From: Ditylenchus dipsaci
Taxonomy: Eukaryota; Nematoda; Chromadorea; Rhabditida; Anguinidae
Reading direction: 5' to 3'
Length of the DNA: 64,000 nucleotides
NCBI GenBank assembly: GCA_004194705.1
Contig: SADC01001257.1
Span: 58,653-122,652 of the forward strand
Shown: positions 44,920-55,639 of the stretch, piece after piece
How the letters are laid out: every line of letters starts with the position of its first letter
Position numbering within the stretch: the first letter of the stretch is position 1
Notes under the pieces: model-generated
Databases searched by the model: none
What the model saw: only the letters and a program-made list of their open reading frames with translations
What the model was told of the DNA's origin: nothing
Translations under genes and position numbers: made by a program

Positions 44920-45555
44920 AAACTGACCTTTATCAGATTTAACATTCGATAAGCAAAAAATAATCACGATAAATACAATTTTTGTGAGAAAAGGTTGAAT
45001 AGAATCATTTTGTAAAAGCAGAAAAAGTAATTTTAGATAGATATATAAAACAATGACAAAATTTTATGCCTTTATACGAAGCTAGAAAAAATTTTCTATC
45101 AAGCTGAAGCTTTAAGCTAAGAATGATGAGTAATCAACAAAGGCTGATAACTGGGTTGTGTGCATTGTTCGCAGAAAAGTAATAGCGAAAGGGATGATAG
45201 AAGACCTTGCAAAGAGTAAATGCAAACTATCTATTGCTTTTGTTATATAAGGTGAAAATACGACACTCAGGAAAAATATACTTACTAACAAATAAGGTTC
45301 TAAAGTTTTTTCGTAAATAAAAGATTTGACGATAAAACAAAGATAGACTATACACAGGTGTTTGTATAAAAAAAAAGAAAAATTTAAATTAATTTAACAT
45401 TTATGTATAATAAATTTATCAATTCGAAGCGCATGGGGCTGTTATTCGTTAGTTAAAAAAAGATTAATTGAACATGAATTAATGAAAATAAGGAAACAAT
45501 TGAGATTTATTGTAGTAGAAGTTTTCAAATCCTCCTACTTTCAATTTGAATTTAT
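44920..45555. other. AT-rich DNA, nothing recognised
   Basis: No exon or structured repeat found. Confidence 0.35.
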
Positions 45556-45559
45556 ACCA

Positions 45560-46018
45560 TAACTTTTCACACCGTGAATTTGGCGAAAATTTGTACGGTG
45601 GAAAATATGGCGACGGAATATTTGGTAGCGGAAAATTTGGCGGAATATTAAGAGAGCCGTTATGTATGTTTGATTTGCAATTCCGAATTAGTGACACTAG
45701 ATTCGTGTTCAAGATGGCCGTTTTGCTTAAAAGAGTGCTTTGGAATTTGAGAAATTACTCATATTTTAAATTCCATTCGAGACAACAAACATTTGAATCT
45801 CTTTTTTAGAAAAAATTCTTTAGTTCAACTGTTTGTTTTCTCTGGCGGAATTCAAAATATGGGTGATTTCTCGAATTAGAAAGCACTTTTATAAGCAAAT
45901 CGACCATGCTGGACACGAATCTGTGTGTCAGAAACTCGGAATTAAAAAGCAAGTGTACAAAACGGCTCTCTTGAAATTCTGCCAAATTTTCCGACGTCAA
46001 ATCATCTCCCGGTCGTAA
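45560..46018. mobile_element. Foldback element (GGCGGAAAATTTGG family), copy 2
   Basis: Left arm GGAAAATTTGGCGG, AAGATGGCCGTTTTGC; right arm GCAAATCGACCATGCT, GCCAAATTTTCCGACG. Centre near 45805. Same order of blocks as 32740-33245. Confidence 0.6.
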
Positions 46019-46386
46019 ATTTTTATTAGGGTTGGGTGATAGCGATTTCCACTGGTCATTGCTAGGCAATCGCCAGATTTCGCCAAAGCTTTTGCCAGCC
46101 CTTATAAAAATTTGGCAATATCTTTCAACGTTATCCAAAATTGTTTACTTATATTTTCTTGTCGTTTGAATAATTGTTTCACTTAGAATTGTTTAGTAAC
46201 AAACTCCAACGATGTTACAGCCGAAAACCCGCACTATACCGCAAGACTTGATTGTAAACATACCTGAAAGCTTCCTCAATTTGTTCTCCATTTGTTATCC
46301 TAAATTTGTTAGTGAACGACTATAATATTTATAAAAAACCTCGATTTAACGACAATAAACGTGTTTTTTGATTAAAGACTCAATCA

Positions 46387-46557
46387 CAGGCAGGCACGTA
46401 TCCATTGGGGGGGGAGGTCTAACCGGGCTAAAGCCCACCCCTCTGAATTTTTTTATGTCCTTATAAAAACACCATAAAACCCGAAAACGGTGTAGGTAAT
46501 ATGACCTTTCCTGGCTTCAGCCCCCCCCTCTGAAATTTTTTTCTGGATACGCCTCTG
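46387..46557. mobile_element. GGMACGTATCC / GGATACGCC miniature element
   Basis: Begins CAGGCAGGCACGTATCCATT plus a G-run and ends with a C-run, TCTGGATACGCCTCTG. Same organisation as 3161-3326. Confidence 0.55.
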
Positions 46558-46597
46558 ATTAAAAGTGGTCGCTCACAGGTGATACGAACGGGTCCGC

Positions 46598-47225
46598 GAC
46601 AATTGACCGCCTGGGCCGTTTTAACTAGTGCTGCGCATTTGTGTTTTGCGATGTTGCGATGCGATGTTTTTGGGTCCGAGGACTTGCGATGCGATTTTCG
46701 CGATGTTTCAAAACTTTGCGATGCGATGTTGCGATGCGATGTTTAAGGCAAAATTTCGTGCGATGTTGCGATGTTTGCGATGCGATATATCGCATCGCAC
46801 GCAGCACTAGTTTTAACCCCCGTGGCTCCGTTTCAAACTGCGTTTCAACATGAATTGAAACGTGTTCTATGTCGTGCGCTTATCGAAGTTGTGAGCTATT
46901 AAATGGTAGAATGGGCATCAGAGAACTCTGGACAAGTCCCATCATACAAACAATTATGCTGAAGCAGCAAATAACAGGATCCAGCATGAGTTTGGAGTCG
47001 ACCATCGGTCTATTTGGCATTTCATCGATTATTTGAAAAACGTGCAGAAAGGAAGAGACCAACTTTACTTAAAGTGGCTTCGTGGAGATGCACCAAAGCC
47101 GAAAAGAATTCAATACGTTTTAGCGGACAACAGAAACTTAGCTAGCGGCGGTCAATTTTCCAGGCGGTCAATTGTCCAGGCGGTCAATTGTCCAGTCGGT
47201 TAATTGTCCAGCGGTCAGTTGTCCT
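46598..47225 (+). pseudogene. MULE-like transposase C-terminal relic
   Basis: Plus-strand frame about 46905-47150 reads [20 protein letters not shown], then [16 protein letters not shown], matching the C-terminal part of Mutator/MULE transposases (TNN-x-E-G/A ... IW-FI--LK-EQ). It is bounded by ACAATTGACCGCCTGG (46598) and a 17-bp tandem CCAGGCGGTCAATTGT (47152-47225). A stop lies just upstream and the catalytic region is missing. A small hAT MITE interrupts its left end. Confidence 0.55.
46626..46809. mobile_element. hAT MITE, 184 bp, perfect 8-bp duplication
   Basis: Ends TAGTGCTGCG / CGCAGCACTA with GTTTTAAC on both sides (46618-46625, 46810-46817). The interior consists of GCGATGCGATGTT words. 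Confidence 0.8.
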
Positions 47226-47374
47226 ACTCCCGATACGAACTGTAATACAGACACAACCCACGGAACCGACACAAAGTCTGAGCAACTTGAAATTATTTTT
47301 ATTCTCCAACCAAAGCACATACAAAAATCAGTAAATATGAGAATTTTTTCAGTGACAGTTTCGTAAAATCTGAC

Positions 47375-48479
47375 CTTGGTGTCGCTGTCTAGAAGGGAAT
47401 ATTGGCTCGACTTAAAGATCCGCGCTAAGTCAGCCATAGTCTTGCATTGCGCAACACAGAAGTCCTGAAAGGGTCAAGTCTACTAACATTACTTAACACA
47501 TTCAACACAAAATTATCTAACCATCACATTCGAGAGATTGTAGTCCTGCGCCAGTTGCAACTTCTCTCCCATATCCATTTTCGTAGTCGACAACTCTTCA
47601 AAAAATTCGCGCATCGCTTGGTTATAACTTGTGCTTGAAAAATAACCGGCTAGACGCAAACAAACATTCCACAGTGTTTCCTGAATTATCTGATAACGAA
47701 CGTTAGCAGAAATAGCACATCATACCAGCTAATAGGGCGCTTTCTTCGCTCATCGGCTGATATATGGCCTTCAAAAAAATGGCGAATTCGGCAGCAACCA
47801 CTCCCTGCAGTTCGACTTCATCCTGATTCTTCTCACTGAATGGTCCACGGAACAAGGTTTCGAAGTACCGTATTTCCTCTAATATAACCACCGTGGGTTT
47901 ATTTTTCAAACCCTTCTGAGGGGTGGGTTTATTAGAGTCATTTTGAGAATTTTGTGGCTTCAACCAAAATCCAAAAAGCGGAATCGGTAGAGCTCGTGGG
48001 AACTAAGAAAACGCAAAAAACAGCTTTGCAGAATATTTACTCTGTTCCGAGATACAGACACTGGAAGTTGAGGGGGTGGGTTATTAGAGCGGGTGGTTAT
48101 ATTAGAGGAAATACGGTAGGTGGAATAGGTAGAGAGGAGCTAAATAAGAAGTGCAAAGAGTTCACACTGAGAAAATACACTTACTCCTTTGCTGATTGGA
48201 AATCGATGATTTTCAACCACCAGCGTACAATCCGACCTCACTAACGACGAATCCAGAAACTCCAGATCTAGCGGAATTTTTCTAAAAATTACGGAGATTA
48301 CAAGTAACACCAAGACAGCTACGAAGATTTTTCACTTACTTATCAGTTTCAGGCTTGACGCAAAATTCGACCTGAATCACGAAATTACCATCTTGATTTA
48401 CGAACCCATTGTCCTTATTGATAAGCTTCGACCAAGAGACTAAATACGACCAGCTAACGTCATCATCAGACTTTGCACC
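47375..48479 (-). CDS. MATH-BTB (BATH-like) protein
   Basis: Minus-strand exons: 48340-48479 (MATH end: LVSWSKLINKDNGFVNQDGN, FVIQVEFCVKPET), 48185-48281 (DCTLVVENHRFPISK), 48115-48139 plus 47726-47878 (LLSTYSTY, then YFETLFRGPFSEKNQDEVEL), 47522-47689, and 47375-47464 (AQCKTMADLARIFKSSQY). MATH binds substrate and BTB binds CUL3 in such adaptors, so a ubiquitin-ligase substrate receptor role is inferred. The C-terminal block (MDMGEKLQLAQDYNLSN) resembles nematode BATH proteins. A 249-bp MITE splits the BTB coding exon after STY; TIR-borne GT and AG can remove it with a gain of five residues. Two single-base deletions (near 47625 and 47575) break the frame around TKRCANFLKSC and RKMDMGEK. The 3' end is uncertain because the frame runs into repeats. 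Confidence 0.7.
47868..48116. mobile_element. CGTATTTCC MITE inside the BTB coding exon
   Basis: 249 bp, ends CCGTATTTCCTCTAATATAA / TTATATTAGAGGAAATACGG, TA on both sides. The interior has the family block GGAATCGGTAGAGCTCGTGG. On the gene's strand the left end supplies C|GTATTTCC and the right end TATATTAG|AGG, a usable GT-AG pair. Confidence 0.8.
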
Positions 48480-49158
48480 CTAGAAACATAGTAAGGATTT
48501 GTGAGCAAGCAATTTTAAAGTGTCGAGCTGAGCTCACTCGAAGTGAGATCGTTAAAAATCATATGCACCATTATCAGAAGAAAAAATGAATAAAATTTGC
48601 ATCCTCCTTCAACTAATGAAGACAACTAAAATGTTCTCATTTAGTGATACTCAGAGGCCGAAAAGTGCCCTCAGCCCAACACTGAACTTTTTAATCACCG
48701 AGATAAAAAGTTGATTCGATGAAGACCCAAGTAAGCAGAAAGTATAGTCCACATTGTGTGAAAGAGTATCCCAAACAGGCTTGCGCAGAAGAATAACATC
48801 CAAATAGGCTGTTTTATCAACGACTGAGAAATGCTTGCTAGTTTCAAAGTAGCTTAAAATTTAAAACTTGTCTTTTCTAAGGCACCATTCAGACTGCCGC
48901 GGGACATGGGACAACCTTTGAAACACGTTTCTGTTTCTATCTTAGCTCCTAGCTATCATCCTTTCATTAATTTCATAAGATAATCGACCATGTTCTGCAA
49001 CATGGCAATGGTAAATTTGCCATAATAACGCTCAAAAACGGTTTTTAGGCTGTCGCGCCAGTCAATGACCCGCGGGTCGAGCGAACAACCAAAAATTGTT
49101 TTTAACAACCAAAAAATTATATATTTCAGTCCTATCCTGAAGAGTAGGGTCGATTTAC

Positions 49159-49588
49159 CATTAGGTCTATTGCCAGAATCAATGAATGTGTGTACACCGT
49201 GGCTTTCAGGCAACTTGACCCATGTCCCGCGGGAGTCTGAGAAGAGAAAAGCAAAATATACAATAGAGCGCCTGCGATTTTGACAACTTTTGAAGATTTT
49301 TTCACCTCCTCCGTAGTTTCCTCCCACGCACTAAGATTGAAGCTGGAGCGAAGAAAGCCTTGATGAGAATCTGAACTTCTCTTGTAAAAATTTATTTGAA
49401 ACCTAATAAAGTTGAAATCACCTATCTTGCAGACGGTAATTTTTTCCTCCTTTTGCACGACCACCGAAGCACCATTCTTGTTAATATCCGAGTCATTAAT
49501 TGTCATCTTTGAGGCCTCAGAAATATCTTCCTCCCTTAAAACCGAGTTATCGCCGTCTTTTTCATTGTTTTGATTTGTCGTTATGAGC
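49159..49588 (-). CDS. Unidentified exons upstream of the MATH-BTB gene
   Basis: Two exons with good borders and agreeing phase: 49306-49588 (SVLREEDISEASK, INKNGASVVVQKEEKITVCK, RSSFNLSAWEETTEE) and 49159-49236 (TPAGHGSSCLKATVYTHSLI). They may be the 5' part of the MATH-BTB gene, but I cannot match them to MATH and no linking exon is seen in 48500-49150. A further open stretch, WRDSLKTVFERYYGKFTIAM, ends at 48955. Confidence 0.35.
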
Positions 49589-49763
49589 CTACAAACACAT
49601 TGTCAGAAAATAAATAAGGACTGTCAGACGCAAACACTGAAAATTCTTTGAATTTTCGCCTAACATAGAATCTCATATATGTGCTAAGCTTTTCAAAATG
49701 AAAGACAGCTTCGGAAATCGGCTTTTTAATGATACCAAGATCACATAAGGTTTATCGTAAATA

Positions 49764-51186
49764 CCGTATTTCCTCTAATAGAGCCCCCGGGGGCTTTATT
49801 TTTCGATCAATCTTTAGAGGGGGCTCTATTAGAGAGGGGGGCTTTATTTTTCAACCCTCAGAGCCTAAGGCATCGGCGAAAATTTAAGCCATAAAATATA
49901 AAAAAAACTTTTTTGTTCGAAAATTCGAATAATAATCAAAGGTTAACAATTAAAAACAGTTTTTAAAGATCAATATCGAGGGATTTTTTGCTGGGTGATT
50001 CTTTTTCTAGCACCAGAACACTTTTTTCTAGTACCAAGATACTCCTTTCAAATACCGAAATTCGATTTTCATAGAATTTTTTTAATCTGATACGTTTGGT
50101 TGACCCATGAAGGTGTAGCTCTAAGTCTCAGCTTTCTAACAAAGCCTCAAACTCATGTAAAAAGTTTCAAAAATAAAAAGATTACGCTGTTTGGATAAAG
50201 TAATTTATTCGACCAAGTTCCTTTATTAAAACTAGAGTAGTTCACGGTCGGTTAATTGGGCCTTACCCGGTTTTCGGTTAACCGGGATTTTGGCTACCCG
50301 GTTTTCGGTTACGGTTTTTCAGTTTTTTCGGTCGGTTAACCGGCTTGTACCCGGTTTTCGGTTTTTTTTGTCGTAAATTAACCGAAATTTTGCTGTACCC
50401 GGTTTTCGGTTTTCCCGGTTTTTTTGTACCCGGTTTTCGGTCGGTTTTTTTTTGCCAAATACCCGGTCGGTCGGTTAACCGACCGTGAACTACTCTAATT
50501 AAAACCCCTCAATCATTTATTTTTAAAAATCTTTCATTTAAAAATACGTCTTATTGAACAACTGACTAGGAAAGGACCCTGACTGTGACCTGAGAAGACT
50601 TCGATATGAAGAATTCTGCGTATTTTTGCAGTTTCTGACAAATCTAGCTCCCCAGCTGTAAAGGGACACAAAAAGCTATATAACGATCACCCGAAATTCT
50701 AAAAGCACCTCGATACCCATATCATAGTTTTTCGTAACTGATCCATGGGCCATAGATCATTTCTAAAGTTTTGTTTGCTTTCAGAGCTGGGAGCCAGATT
50801 CATAATAAAATTAGGCACGCTTTACAAGAGTAGGGGCATGGAAAAATTCATCAAAATTTCCCCAGATCACAGTCAGGGCCCTTCCTTATGACATTCAGAA
50901 CTATACGATCGTTTTCAATTTTCAAAAATTTTACGCACAAATGATCAAAAAAATAAAACTTAATAGAGATCGCTACTAGAAAGTAACATTTCGTACTAGG
51001 AAAGGGTATTTTGGTACTAACGTAGATAACACAGCTAACATAGTCATTTTTTTCGTTCTAATCCACTTTAAGGGGGGGGGGCTCTATTAGAGAGGGGGCT
51101 TTATTTTTAACTCAACCTCTAGAGGGGGCTCTATTAGAAGGGGTGTGGTGTCTATTAGAGATGGGGCTCTATTAGAGGAAATACGG
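49764..51186. mobile_element. Large CGTATTTCC-family element, 1423 bp, TA-flanked
   Basis: Ends CCGTATTTCCTCTAATAGAG / CTCTATTAGAGGAAATACGG with TA on both sides. Extra GGGGCTCTATTAGAG repeats occur near each end. No transposase is recognised, so this larger member is also non-autonomous. A hAT MITE is nested at 50233-50497. Confidence 0.75.
50233..50497. mobile_element. hAT MITE, 265 bp, perfect 8-bp duplication
   Basis: Ends TAGAGTAGTTCACGGTCGG / CCGACCGTGAACTACTCTA, flanks ATTAAAAC on both sides (50225-50232, 50498-50505). The interior repeats TACCCGGTTTTCGGTT. A decayed relative lies near 52835-52920. Confidence 0.85.
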
Positions 51187-51357
51187 TACGCCCAAATAAT
51201 CACCCCACCCTGAAAGAACTCGCCTAATGGGCCAAAATCAAGTTGGGCCGAGTTAAATTGGGTCTTTTTTCTGACTGAAGTTTGACCCTCTATGCTTTTT
51301 TATAACACCTTTGACATATTTGAATTTTCGGTCGTGACATAATGGCTTTATTGCGTA

Positions 51358-51456
51358 CAGTTGACGCTCTCTATAACGACGCTCTTTATAACGACGCTCC
51401 CAATAAGGACTCGGTTTAGCCGGTCCCTTGAGAGTCGTTATAGAGAGCGTCGACTG
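51358..51456. mobile_element. pogo-like MITE, 99 bp
   Basis: Ends CAGTTGACGCTCTCTATAAC / GTTATAGAGAGCGTCGACTG flanked by TA. One of the shortest members of the family. Confidence 0.8.
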
Positions 51457-51579
51457 TATCTGAAATTCATGGTATTCTGGAGATAAAAGTCTTTTTTAAC
51501 GCAGTCAAAATGTGACTCAATTTGAATTGGCCAAATTTGATTTTGACCCAATTTGAATAGACCCAAATTAAATCGGCCC

Positions 51580-52195
51580 AGTTTGAAATGGGTAAAACGG
51601 AATTTTGCAGCTAATTCTCGTAATTTTCTCGTAATTTTGCAGCTAATTTTGTTTGCAGCAAAATCTCGTAATTTTGCAGCAAATGTTTCATAAAATGACT
51701 TGAATTGCTCAGAAACCCACCCTGGAGTGGCCAAAAGCCCTGAAAGTTGGTTTTTTGGCGGTTACTAAAGGGGGTGGGGGGTAAATTTTTTTCGAAAATT
51801 CGATTGAGCGGATCAGATTTCCGGTCCGATTGGCTTAATCGCTCAGAATTCCAGGTTTGACGCTTTGGAGTGGTTCAGGGCGGAATTCTGAGCGATTAAG
51901 CAGATCGGACCGGAAATCTGATCCGTCCAATCGAATTTTCGCAAAAAGTTTACCCCCCCCTTCAGTAAACCCAATAAAAACAAACTTTCGAGGGCTTCTG
52001 ACCACTCCAGGCTGGGATTCTGAGAGATCCAAGTCATTTTTTGACTAGGAAATTTGAATTGCCGCAAAATTTACTAATATTTGCTGCAAGATTACGAGAA
52101 TTTGCTGCAAAATTACGAGATTCTGCTGCAAACAAAATTAGCTGCAAAATTACGAGAATTAGCTGCAAAATTCCGTTATGCCCGTTTGAAATGGC
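51580..52195. mobile_element. Foldback element with GCTGCAAAATTACGAGA arms
   Basis: Arms hold repeated TTTGCAGCTAATTCTCG / CGAGAATTAGCTGCAAA words, then CACTCCAGG / CCTGGAGTG, then GATTAAGC and ATCCGCTCAATCGAATTTTC-like blocks around a centre near 51865. The central blocks recur at 62690-62900 without the outer arms. Confidence 0.65.
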
Positions 52196-52499
52196 GCAAT
52201 CTTGGCGTGCCAGATTTATTATTAAATCGTACTTTTATTCGAACAAACACCAACCATGACATTGAAACTAACATTTAAAATGTAAGAGTAAAAAAAGATA
52301 ATTCTTTGCTTATTTTCGTGCGCATATCAAGGAGCGCTGAAAGAGCTTGAGTCCGTCAGTGGCTCGTAAAAGCAGCTTTTTGCTCACAAATCAAAAATAG
52401 CGGAAAAACTGGTGAAAAGCCAGAAAACACACGAAAAAGCTATGAGTCATTGTCCGTTATATAGAAAGTCGACGCTACTGGAATATACACCTTCCTCCC

Positions 52500-52740
52500 C
52501 AAATCGACTTTTTAGCAGTGGTCAAAATCCATTTTTATACAATAATTTCGCCATAAAAGGACCAAAAAGCAATTTAAAAAGGGATTATGGGCTGTATTGA
52601 AGGGATAGGAAATAATAAGGGCCACTTTTGAGTACCTTTTTTGGCTGCTTTACCATGTTTTTCAACTTGGGCCGTGGCAAAAAAACATGCACACCAGAGT
52701 TATTTATGCGGTAGGCACCAGTATTCAAACTTCCATATGC
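52500..52740. repeat. GC-hairpin repeat family, truncated copy
   Basis: Contains CCATAAAAGGACCAAAAAGC, GGGCTGTATTGAAGGG, TTGGCTGCTTTACCATGTTT and TTTATGCGGTAGGC but lacks the hairpin. Confidence 0.55.
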
Positions 52741-52744
52741 CATG

Positions 52745-54160
52745 ACTTGTCATTCAGTCAGTTTTAATTAACGATTTTTCGGTATTTTTAAGCGAAATAA
52801 TAGCGTTATAAAAGCCTACATAACAAACCGGTAACACCAGGTCGGTTAACCGGGTACTGGTAATAAATCGAAACCAAAAACCGGGCAGGGCCGAATTAAC
52901 CGCCACCCTAGTTTCAATCTTGGAATAACTGAAATCGCCGAAAATTCCAATATGGGCCAAGATAGGTTCAATATTCAAGTCAATCTTTGCGCCAAATATG
53001 AAGTTTTACAACCTTATTTTTATGCAGAAAAGCAAAGGACATAACTCAGATGGTGGTGAACTGTAAGAAAAAATATGGAATAATGATATGTGTAAATGAC
53101 ATTTCTGTTACAGCTGTTCCCAATTTTTTTTACACTAAGCATAATTACGCAGAATTTTCGGAGTTTTTCAGTAGCTTGGCACTTTCTCTGACAAAACTTG
53201 CAGCGTTTAAAGGAAATTTTATTTTTTCACTGCTGGGACTGCTGCGTCTGTGAGATTTCCTTCAACTAAAAAAAGTTTTAAATTTTGTAAAATAAAGTAA
53301 AAGTAAATAAGTCACCATGGCTTGTTTCTGATTGTCGAGGTGCCTTAAATCAAACATAAAGTCAACAGATTTAAACACAGATCTTAACACAAGATCCGCA
53401 AATCGAACAGGTTGAACACTTTTTTTTATTACTTTTGTCAGTTATGCCTTTAAAGTCTTCTTCTGTATAAAATGAGGATTACACAATCGAAAATTTTTTT
53501 CCTCTAAAATAAAGAAACTCGATTAAAAACCCAATACAGCCATTTAAAACAACATTTTAAAAACAGCCTTTTCTCAAATCGAGTTTTAAGAGGACAAAAT
53601 TCGGTCTTTTTGAAAAACAATCGGAAAAATCGGATTGCTTGCGACATTTGAAATAAAGTAATGCCTCCAAGGCAAAAACGAACGTCTTTTCTTAAGTAAG
53701 CATGCCAGTCGCCGATAGAAATATTTTGAATTGTGGGTACCAGTTAAATTCAAACGGTAATTAAAATGTTGCTTTTTAGTAAAATTCAAGAAAAAACAAT
53801 GAAAAAAATTGATCGACGACCGATTTTGACAGTTTCCCGATGCTATTCATCGGTGAGAGTATTTTTATTACTTATCACAAGCAGGTACTTAACCAATTAG
53901 CAATATATATTTTTTAATTGACCTGGTGCCTGCCTTTCAAAACACTCCCAACTGCGGCAATCACGCCCATTAAAATCTTGTTTCGGCTGTATGAAATACA
54001 CTTTTAAAAAAAAGTATGCACCCGAAATCTTGAATTCCAGATGCTGATTTGTTTCTTTATTGACGCGTAGGCTTCACGTGGTATGGATTTCTCATTTTTC
54101 AGATGAAATTCATCATATGTCGTACTAGCTATCTGAAATTCTTCAAATTTTTTTCATAAT
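52745..54160. other. Mostly non-coding; one weak minus-strand exon
   Basis: At 53153-53252 the minus strand reads RRSSPSSEKIKFPLNAASF, VRESAKLLKNSENSA then stop, preceded by a T-rich AG. It is open and plausible but the family is unknown and the phase untested. The rest shows nothing. Confidence 0.25.
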
Positions 54161-54165
54161 AATTA

Positions 54166-54474
54166 CTGGGTGCGGCAAGTAATTCCCTGGTTTTTAATTG
54201 GCTATAACTTTTTTTTAAAGCTTTTATTTTAAATTATGTTTTCACAGTTAGTCTTAGAATTACCGCGATTTTTTTGAGTTTAACTCAAATATAAAAAAAT
54301 TTGAAAAATTTTACTTTTCTGCCTTAAGTGCCCAAAAAAAACAAAAAATACGGATGTTTTGACATAAGGGGACCAAGGAAGAAAAGTGAAATTTTTTAAA
54401 TTTTTTTTTTTTAATTTAGACTCAATAAAAATCGCCGGAAAGGGCCTAGTTTTGTAATTCCTTGCCGCACCCAG
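54166..54474. mobile_element. MITE CTGGGTGCGGCAAG, TA-flanked
   Basis: Ends CTGGGTGCGGCAAGTAATTC / GAATTACAAAAC... variant ending CTTGCCGCACCCAG, TA on both sides. Internal AAGGGGACCAAGGAAG box on one arm. Confidence 0.65.
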
Positions 54475-54502
54475 TACATAAAGATTTAATAAATATTTTT
54501 AC

Positions 54503-54740
54503 TATGTAGGTGCATGACATGAAAAAATCTGGATGAAGAGCAACATCGTCTTTTCTCATCATTTCACCAACTTTTCGAGTTGCATAAAGTCGTAATTCGG
54601 TTTTGAGTGCTGGCTCATCTACTGTCAGAACTACTTTGCACTAAATTTTTTTTGGTTTTATAAATCATCTTTTTTAAACTGTAATAGTTACCTTGTGTAG
54701 AAAATCTACCCCCTTTCCTTCTGTCTTGCTTTAGATTTTT
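54503..54740 (-). CDS. Exons of an unidentified conserved-looking gene
   Basis: Exon 54503-54640 has AG and GT borders and 46 open codons: CKVVLTVDEPALKTELRLYA, then RKVGEMMRKDDVALHPDFFM. A small upstream exon near 54694-54731 (KTEGKGVDFLHK, donor GTAACT) joins in phase. Codon use and borders argue for a true gene on the minus strand, but I do not recognise the family, and further exons were not found on either side (a MITE lies immediately downstream in the next intron). Confidence 0.45.
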
Positions 54741-55359
54741 GGTTTTCTTCTTTGAACGGTCTACTGTTTTATTGGCTGAAAGGGCTTAGATATGTTCGTG
54801 TGCTTGCTTTTGCAAGCATATTGGCTCAAATTTTACTAGAGCACAACAAATCTAGTTTTGAGTATTATTTAGCTAATATGCTTGCCGAAGTGGAACAACG
54901 AACAAACTACTTTTTAGCGAAAAATAGAAATTTTTTAAGCAAACTTTTTAACTTTATCAGCTTTTAAAAGCGAAACTTCAAAAACTGATTTTTTCAGCAA
55001 AAACGAAGCAGATTTTATTTTCTTCCAATTTTTTTGCTAATGGTTGTAAAATAGTGATTCAGCTCTTTATCTTATCCTTTTAAATAACCGATATCTTTGA
55101 AAATTTGATAACTTGTTTTTTTATACAGTGTTACATTTTAAATTGTCCCACTCCAATTCAATTTTTGCACTAATCATTGGACTTTTGTACTGATTTTTGA
55201 ACTCAGTTTCTAACAAAACAAAGCCTAGAAATTTATTTTAGGTGAAGTTTCGTAAGAAACCAACTTAAAAACCCATACAAAATTCCAATGATTAGGAATT
55301 TTGTTTTAGTTGGCGGAGGACAATCGTTGTCAGAGACGGCAATGGTTCTTTAAGAATAT

Positions 55360-55621
55360 GCGGTTCTACTGCAGAATCCGGCGCCAAAATATGCCTTGTC
55401 CCCCTGTTGTTTTTTCTTGAATTTCGCCTTGGTCCCCCCTGTTCTTTTTTTATAAATTTAAAAATGCCCCAATTACGTCCAATTACGTACCCCAATTCCC
55501 CAATTACAAAATTATTTCAATTTGTTTTGATAAAAAGAACAGGGGGACCAAGGCAAAATTCAAGAAAAAACAACAGGGGGACCAAGGCATGTTTTGGCGC
55601 CGGATTCTGCAGTAGAGCCGA
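55360..55621. mobile_element. Palindromic element with four ACCAAGGC boxes
   Basis: Ends CGGTTCTACTGCAGAATCC / GGATTCTGCAGTAGAGCCG with a GGCGCC next to each. Each arm carries two boxes (GCCTTGGTCCCCC / GGGGGACCAAGGC) spaced by TTTTTTCTTGAATTT. Centre about 55490. Confidence 0.75.
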
Positions 55622-55639
55622 AATATGCCCTCTTCAAAA

